DNA from: UBA8290 sp964230965
GTDB taxonomy: Bacteria; Bacillota_I; Bacilli_A; Acholeplasmatales; Acholeplasmataceae
Assembly (NCBI GenBank): GCA_964230965.1
Contig: CAXRJA010000047.1
Location: 1 to 17,967 of the forward strand
DNA: 17,967 bases
Reading direction: 5' to 3'
How positions within the stretch are numbered: the first letter of the stretch is position 1; the number at the start of each line of letters is the position of its first letter. Below, in pieces: positions 14,530 to 17,967 of this stretch. Made by a program: the position numbers and the translations under genes. The notes beneath the pieces are model-generated. The model saw only the letters and a list, made by a program, of their open reading frames with translations, did not search any database and had not been told where the DNA came from.

Positions 14530-15505
14530 CAAGATTGCCTACTTTCTTCATGATGGCTTTTAATAAAACATTTGTTACAAGTATCACAACCATTAATACA
14601 AGACCAACAGAAAATCGAATATCATAATCAATACCTGATGTTTCTTTAATGCCTAATAACATACGTGATGTGAGTGTAGATGTTGTCTCTAATACATTGA
14701 ATGTGACACCACTAAATGAATTTCCTGACACCATCGACACAGCTGTTGCTTCACCCAATGCACGACCAACACCTAAGATAATCCCTGCAAATATTCCACT
14801 TTTAGCACTCGTTAAAACAACTTTAAAATACGTTTGCATCGGCGTTGCAGAAAGTGCCAAAGATCCTTCAATAATATCTTGTTTGACAGAGCGAATCGAT
14901 GTTTCTGCGACAGCTGTAATCGTTGGTAATGTCATCATAAATAAAACAAGTACCGTTGACATCAATGAAAGACCTGCTGCTGTTTGAACACCAAAAAGTC
15001 CTGCAAACCATGAAACAATATTAGTAATGACACCAAGACCAATAACACCATAAATTATCGATGGAATGGATGCTAATAACTCAACGACTGTTCTTAAGAA
15101 AGCTGCAATTCTTTTTGGTGCAACTTTCGCAATTAATAATGCTGTAAGGACTGCAACAGGGACAGTAATAAATGTCGACATAATGACTGCAATGATGGTA
15201 TTAAGAATAGCAAATCCAATACCATAATCACTGGATGCACCAACAGGTCCTTGTAACCACTGATTATTTAGTAAAAAAGTTACTGGATTTACAGGTTCAA
15301 GATAAACGATACCTGTGACATTATTAAAGCCTTCATAAGATGTAAAAAATGGATTTAGTCCCCTTATTGCAATAATGATAATGACGATCACAACAAAAGA
15401 TGCAGATAAAATACTCGTCGCTCTAAAAATATTTCTTGCAATGAGATCGCCTCTATTTTTCCTCTTTATATTTTTTGGTGTAATGTATGATTGTACAGAT
15501 AACAT
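14519..15505 (-). CDS. pstC: Phosphate ABC transporter permease PstC
   Basis: PstC is the other permease subunit. It has 328 residues, a basic cytoplasmic N-terminus, a first helix at about 31-48, an outside segment of about 45 residues of ordinary size, and then a five-helix core. That core includes VELLASIPSIIYGVIGLGV and the EAA-type loop EGSLALSATPMQTYFKVVL...SGIFAGIILGVGRALGEATAV, typical of PstC. AGAGG precedes the ATG at 15505 by about six bases. It is separated from pstS by a strong hairpin without a T tract (15524-15559). Confidence 0.95.
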   Translation of the reverse strand: MLSVQSYITPKNIKRKNRGDLIARNIFRATSILSASFVVIVIIIIAIRGLNPFFTSYEGFNNVTGIVYLEPVNPVTFLLNNQWLQGPVGASSDYGIGFAILNTIIAVIMSTFITVPVAVLTALLIAKVAPKRIAAFLRTVVELLASIPSIIYGVIGLGVITNIVSWFAGLFGVQTAAGLSLMSTVLVLFMMTLPTITAVAETSIRSVKQDIIEGSLALSATPMQTYFKVVLTSAKSGIFAGIILGVGRALGEATAVSMVSGNSFSGVTFNVLETTSTLTSRMLLGIKETSGIDYDIRFSVGLVLMVVILVTNVLLKAIMKKVGNLDES

Positions 15506-15523
15506 AAATACCTCTTATTCTAT

Positions 15524-15559
15524 GAGAAAACACCAATCAAAAGATTGGTGTTAGTTCTC
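15524..15559 (-). promoter_or_regulatory. Intercistronic hairpin between pstS and pstC (mRNA processing/attenuation candidate)
   Basis: Ten perfect base pairs (AACACCAATC with GATTGGTGTT, loop AAAA) are extended by five more (GAGAA with TTCTC) beyond a two-base bulge. On the minus strand no T run follows, so it is not a standard terminator. Such structures typically protect the upstream message or limit read-through, giving more PstS than PstCAB. Confidence 0.7.
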
Positions 15560-15576
15560 ACGATTATAAAACTAAA

Positions 15577-16419
15577 TTATGAGAAGTCAGACCAAGATGT
15601 CACATCACCACCATATACACGTTTAAGTGCAGATGCTGTAATGTTATTAAATGGATTATTTAAATTCACGATTGCAACAATCGCATCAATCGCAACAACA
15701 CCAGTTGTAGTTGCTGGTTCTGAAGTTTTAAATTCGCGTGATGCAAATCCAATCATAATTGAAAGTGCGTCATTCACTGCGTTGTTTGCACCATTTAAAC
15801 CTTTATATGCATTCGATGATCCAGTATGATTATGTTCTGGTGTAAAATTACCAGCTTTAGGTGCGAAGTCAGCACTTAATGCTTTTGCAATTTTTTCAAC
15901 GGAATCAGAACCACCAAATTTCAATGTTAATGCACTATTGTCTTCGTCAGTAATTGGGTGATTAACTTTAATTGTGTCCCAAGGTTGACCAGAAGTTACA
16001 TCGACGATACCGCCCGCTGCTTTAATTGTTGCAAGACCTTCTGTTGATCCCATGTATGCAACGAAAGCTTCTGATAATGCTTTATATTCTTCTGCAAGAT
16101 CGCCATATACTGAATAATCATCACGTAACATGTAATTAAAACGTCTTGCAAGTAAGTAGTCACCAGATAGTACATTTGCTTCTGTTGGCTCAACACCTTC
16201 GAAATTTAATCCTTTAAATAATGTTGTATCTAAAGTGGAAAGTGATACATAACCAATGGCATTTTCATCACTTTGAACTGCTGCAATGATTTCAGAGTTT
16301 CCTGCAATGACAAATCCATTTACTAATAAAGAGTCATCTCCTGCTGCATCTTTAAATCCAATTTTTTCCATAAATCCTGCACGTGTACCACTTGATGTAT
16401 CTCTTGTATACACTTTGAT
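15577..16419 (-). repeat. Tandem repeat in pstS, second copy
   Basis: This is codons 323-602 plus stop of pstS, the second copy of the 864-bp unit. Three independent landmarks (CTGCACGTG at 16377 and 17241; CCCAAGGTT at 15978 and 16842; the VNLNNP codons at 15653 and 16517) all give an offset of exactly 864 bp. The copies differ by scattered synonymous and nonsynonymous changes. This copy ends in SWSDFS, where the first copy continues into the linker. Confidence 0.93.
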
Positions 16420-17385
16420 GTCACCATCAAATGCTTGTCTGTCAACAAATGTTTTCCAAGTTGTGACATCCCCTGCATAAATTGCTTTTAAGTCTGATGC
16501 ACTTAAATTATTTACTGGGTTATTTAAATTAACAACAGCGACAATCGCATCAATTGCTACAACACCTTTTGTTGTTGCTGGTTCTGAGTCTTTAAATTCG
16601 CGTGATGCAAATCCAACCATAATTGATAATGCATCATCCACAGCACTGTTTGACCCATTTAATCCTTTGTACGCATTAGAAGATCCTGTATGATTGTGTT
16701 CTGGTGTAAAATTACCAGCTTTAGGTGCAAAGTCTGCACTTAATGCTTTCGCTACTTTTTCAACGGAATCAGAACCACCAAATTTCACTGTTAATGCACT
16801 ATTATCTTGAGCAGTAATTGGGTGAGCTGCTTTAATGGTATCCCAAGGTTGACCAGCTGAGACGTCGACAATACCACCAGCTGCTTTAATTGTTGCTAAA
16901 CCTTCTGTAGATCCCATGTATGCAACAAATGCTCTTGAGAGTGCTTCATATTCATCTGCAAGATCACCATATACTGAATAATCATCACGCAACATGTAGT
17001 TAAAACGTCTTGCAAGTTTGTAATCATCAGATAACACATTTGCTTCAGTTGGCGCAACGGTATCAAAGTTTAGTCCCTTAAAAAGTGATGTATCTAAAGT
17101 AGAGAGAGAAACATATCCAATGGCATATTCATCATCTTGCACGGCTGCAATAATCTCTGAGTTACCAGCAATGACAAAATCATCCACTAATAAAGAGTCG
17201 TCTCCTGCTGCATCTTTAAATCCGATTTTTTCCATGAATCCTGCACGTGTACCACTTGATGTATCTCTTGTATAAACTGAGATAGATGATGTTTTATCAA
17301 AGCCATCTTCTGTACCTGGTGTCACAACACATGCACTAAGTGTCAATGTGAGTAATAAAACTAGTGTTAAAGCTATTTTTTTCAT
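15577..17385 (-). CDS. pstS: Double-length phosphate-binding lipoprotein PstS (tandem, permuted halves)
   Basis: This 602-residue lipoprotein captures phosphate for PstCAB. The ATG at 17385 has GGAGA five bases upstream and opens a signal peptide with lipobox LSAC (Cys19); an in-frame extension to 17454 would precede it by 23 residues and is unlikely. The mature part is two copies of a 288-residue unit. In each unit the first part (about 35-180, and 323-468) is the C-terminal half of an ordinary PstS: YTRDTSSGTR, the SGT phosphate loop, and AIGYVSLSTL. The second part (about 196-315, and 484-602) is the N-terminal half: GGSDSVEKVA, NHTGSSNAY, VVNLNNP, AGDVTTW. The order is therefore C-N-C-N. 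The central N-C (about 196-468) is a complete normal PstS; the first and last halves could pair as a second, permuted domain. The copies are about 85-90% identical. Confidence 0.92.
   Translation of the reverse strand: MKKIALTLVLLLTLTLSACVVTPGTEDGFDKTSSISVYTRDTSSGTRAGFMEKIGFKDAAGDDSLLVDDFVIAGNSEIIAAVQDDEYAIGYVSLSTLDTSLFKGLNFDTVAPTEANVLSDDYKLARRFNYMLRDDYSVYGDLADEYEALSRAFVAYMGSTEGLATIKAAGGIVDVSAGQPWDTIKAAHPITAQDNSALTVKFGGSDSVEKVAKALSADFAPKAGNFTPEHNHTGSSNAYKGLNGSNSAVDDALSIMVGFASREFKDSEPATTKGVVAIDAIVAVVNLNNPVNNLSASDLKAIYAGDVTTWKTFVDRQAFDGDIKVYTRDTSSGTRAGFMEKIGFKDAAGDDSLLVNGFVIAGNSEIIAAVQSDENAIGYVSLSTLDTTLFKGLNFEGVEPTEANVLSGDYLLARRFNYMLRDDYSVYGDLAEEYKALSEAFVAYMGSTEGLATIKAAGGIVDVTSGQPWDTIKVNHPITDEDNSALTLKFGGSDSVEKIAKALSADFAPKAGNFTPEHNHTGSSNAYKGLNGANNAVNDALSIMIGFASREFKTSEPATTTGVVAIDAIVAIVNLNNPFNNITASALKRVYGGDVTSWSDFS
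16420..17283 (-). repeat. Tandem repeat in pstS, first copy
   Basis: This is codons 35-322 of pstS, the first copy of the 864-bp unit, beginning about 15 residues after the lipidated Cys. Over the C-half region about 18 of 155 residues differ from the second copy; over the N-half region about 21 of 120 differ. Confidence 0.93.
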
Positions 17386-17420
17386 TATTTTCTCCATAAT
17401 TTTTTTTGCTAACCGTGAAT

Positions 17421-17446
17421 AATATACCGAAAGAAATGTAAAGAAA
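17421..17446 (-). promoter_or_regulatory. Candidate pst operon promoter with direct repeat (PhoP-box-like?)
   Basis: On the minus strand, TTTCTTT-ACA-TTTCTTT (17430-17446) is a perfect 7-bp direct repeat with a 10-bp period. It ends three bases before a -10-like TATATT (17421-17426), and there is no good -35 hexamer. A repeat occupying the -35 region is the pattern of activator-dependent Pho promoters, but the sequence does not match the TTAACA or CTGTCAT consensus repeats closely. The leader before the pstS ATG would be about 30 nt. Confidence 0.4.
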
Positions 17447-17461
17447 CACGACATGATATGT

Positions 17462-17489
17462 AAAAAAAAAGTAAAGATTGATCTCTACT
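17462..17489 (-). terminator. Rho-independent terminator of guaC
   Basis: On the minus strand, AGTAGAGA pairs with TCTTTACT (one G-U) across a four-base loop and is followed by nine T. It lies just past the guaC stop and upstream of the pst promoter region. Confidence 0.75.
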
Positions 17490-17493
17490 TATT

Positions 17494-17967
17494 TTATTTT
17501 ACAAATACATCATTAAATTGTCTAGCAACTCTAACAAATGTCGTACATTTAGAAAGTTGTTTTAAAGATGGTGCTCCAACATATGTGCACGTGGAACGAA
17601 TACCACCTAAAATGTCTTTTACAGTTTTATCTACTTTTCCTCTATATGGTACTCTTACAGTACGTCCCTCAGAAGACCGGTAATCAGCGACACCACCATG
17701 ATGTTTTTCCATGGCAGTTGTCGAACTCATGCCATAAAACTCAACAAATTTCTTTTCTTCAAAAATCGATTCATTTGTTTCAGGATCAACTTGATGCGTA
17801 TCGTGATATTCTTTAATGATTGTTCCGCCACCTTCATCATGTCCTGCAAACATACCACCTAACATCACAAAGTCTGCACCCGCTCCAAAGGCTTTGGCAA
17901 CATCACCTGGACTTGTGCATCCACCATCACTAATAATATGTGCACCAAGTCCATGTAGATCGGAAGA
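17494..17967 (-). CDS. guaC: GMP reductase GuaC, C-terminal part (5' end outside window)
   Basis: GMP reductase converts GMP to IMP and ammonia with NADPH, linking guanine and adenine nucleotide pools. About 153 genuine codons are visible. They include the phosphate-binding HIISDGG and GAGADFVMLGGMFAGHDE, then the flap region YGMSS and the GMP-reductase-type C-terminus VPYRGKVDKTVKDILGGIRSTCTYVGA. The latter separates it from IMP dehydrogenase, as does the lack of a following long tail. The catalytic cysteine lies upstream of the window. The last 11 bases (17957-17967) match Illumina adapter and are probably not part of the gene: they encode SSDL where homologues read approximately (A)DAA before HGLG. 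It is the gene before pstS on the same strand but has its own terminator. Confidence 0.92.
   Translation of the reverse strand, partial: SSDLHGLGAHIISDGGCTSPGDVAKAFGAGADFVMLGGMFAGHDEGGGTIIKEYHDTHQVDPETNESIFEEKKFVEFYGMSSTTAMEKHHGGVADYRSSEGRTVRVPYRGKVDKTVKDILGGIRSTCTYVGAPSLKQLSKCTTFVRVARQFNDVFVK
17957..17967. other. Likely Illumina adapter remnant at the contig end
   Basis: AGATCGGAAGA is an exact 11-base match to the start of the standard Illumina TruSeq adapter and sits at the extreme end of the sequence. It also breaks the expected GuaC protein sequence at that point. I conclude it is residual adapter, not genome. Confidence 0.85.

Noticed and set aside
15524..15559. Hairpin between pstS and pstC as a terminator
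   Set aside because: No T run follows it on the operon strand; a processing or stability element fits better.
15545..15829. Plus-strand open frames opposite pstS (also 16286-16480)
   Set aside because: Both lie antisense to the repeated pstS coding sequence, have no credible start signals, and mirror the same repeat.
15577..17283. The pstS repeat as a pure assembly duplication
   Set aside because: The two copies differ at many scattered codons, including synonymous sites, and are joined in one intact frame, which an artificial duplication would not produce. Exact copy number still needs long reads.
17386..17454. Upstream in-frame extension of pstS
   Set aside because: It would bury the signal peptide and cover the promoter region; GGAGA is placed correctly for the ATG at 17385.
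1..17967. Search for tRNA, rRNA, CRISPR arrays, insertion sequences or phage genes
   Set aside because: No cloverleaf, repeat-spacer array, transposase/integrase frame or phage structural gene was recognised by eye on either strand.

Overview
The window looks like a low-GC, wall-less Firmicutes relative of the Acholeplasma type (Acholeplasmataceae); this is inference. The coding DNA is strongly AT-biased. TGA is used as a stop (the crtQ-like gene ends in TGA) and Trp is read from TGG, which excludes the Mycoplasma/Spiroplasma code. Secreted proteins are lipoproteins. A staphyloxanthin-type CrtQ/CrtO pair is present, and carotenoids are a known acholeplasma trait. groES/groEL are present, which most other mollicutes lack. 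The last 11 bases match the start of the Illumina adapter, so this is probably the end of a draft contig.

Layout: (1) 1-764, minus: a PotA-like polyamine ABC ATPase cut by the window edge, with a strong promoter and palindromes in its leader. (2) 962-1441, plus: a small uncharacterised four-helix membrane protein. (3) 1576-4096, plus: a four-gene operon encoding an ABC-2 exporter (ATPase and two permeases) and a 64-residue two-helix membrane protein. (4) 4218-6041, minus: a two-gene unit encoding a surface lipoprotein (cytochrome b5-like, fasciclin, beta-repeat, cytochrome b5-like) and a ferric-reductase-like transmembrane protein. (5) 6130-7191, minus: a chromate-transporter-family protein. 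(6) 7343-9227, plus: groES-groEL behind a consensus promoter and a degenerate CIRCE operator. (7) 9300-10894, plus: crtQ-like glycosyltransferase and crtO-like acyltransferase, overlapping by ATGA. (8) 10854-11390, minus: a Nudix hydrolase overlapping crtO tail to tail. (9) 11438-17385, minus: a phosphate operon pstS-pstC-pstA-pstB-phoU ending with an arsenate reductase gene. (10) 17494-17967, minus: the C-terminal part of GMP reductase.

The phosphate operon holds the most unusual protein. Its PstS is about twice normal length, a tandem repeat with an exact 864-bp (288-codon) period. Its halves are ordered C-N-C-N rather than the normal N-C, so only the middle of the protein is a colinear PstS. 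PstA also carries an extra extracytoplasmic segment of roughly 110-120 residues. With arsC last, the operon appears to pair phosphate uptake with detoxification of arsenate that enters by the same route. The second notable unit is the heme-type lipoprotein/membrane pair, which suggests surface electron transfer in a lineage usually described as lacking cytochromes.

Genes are densely packed and no gap exceeds about 200 bp. I saw no tRNA, rRNA, CRISPR array, transposase or prophage gene.
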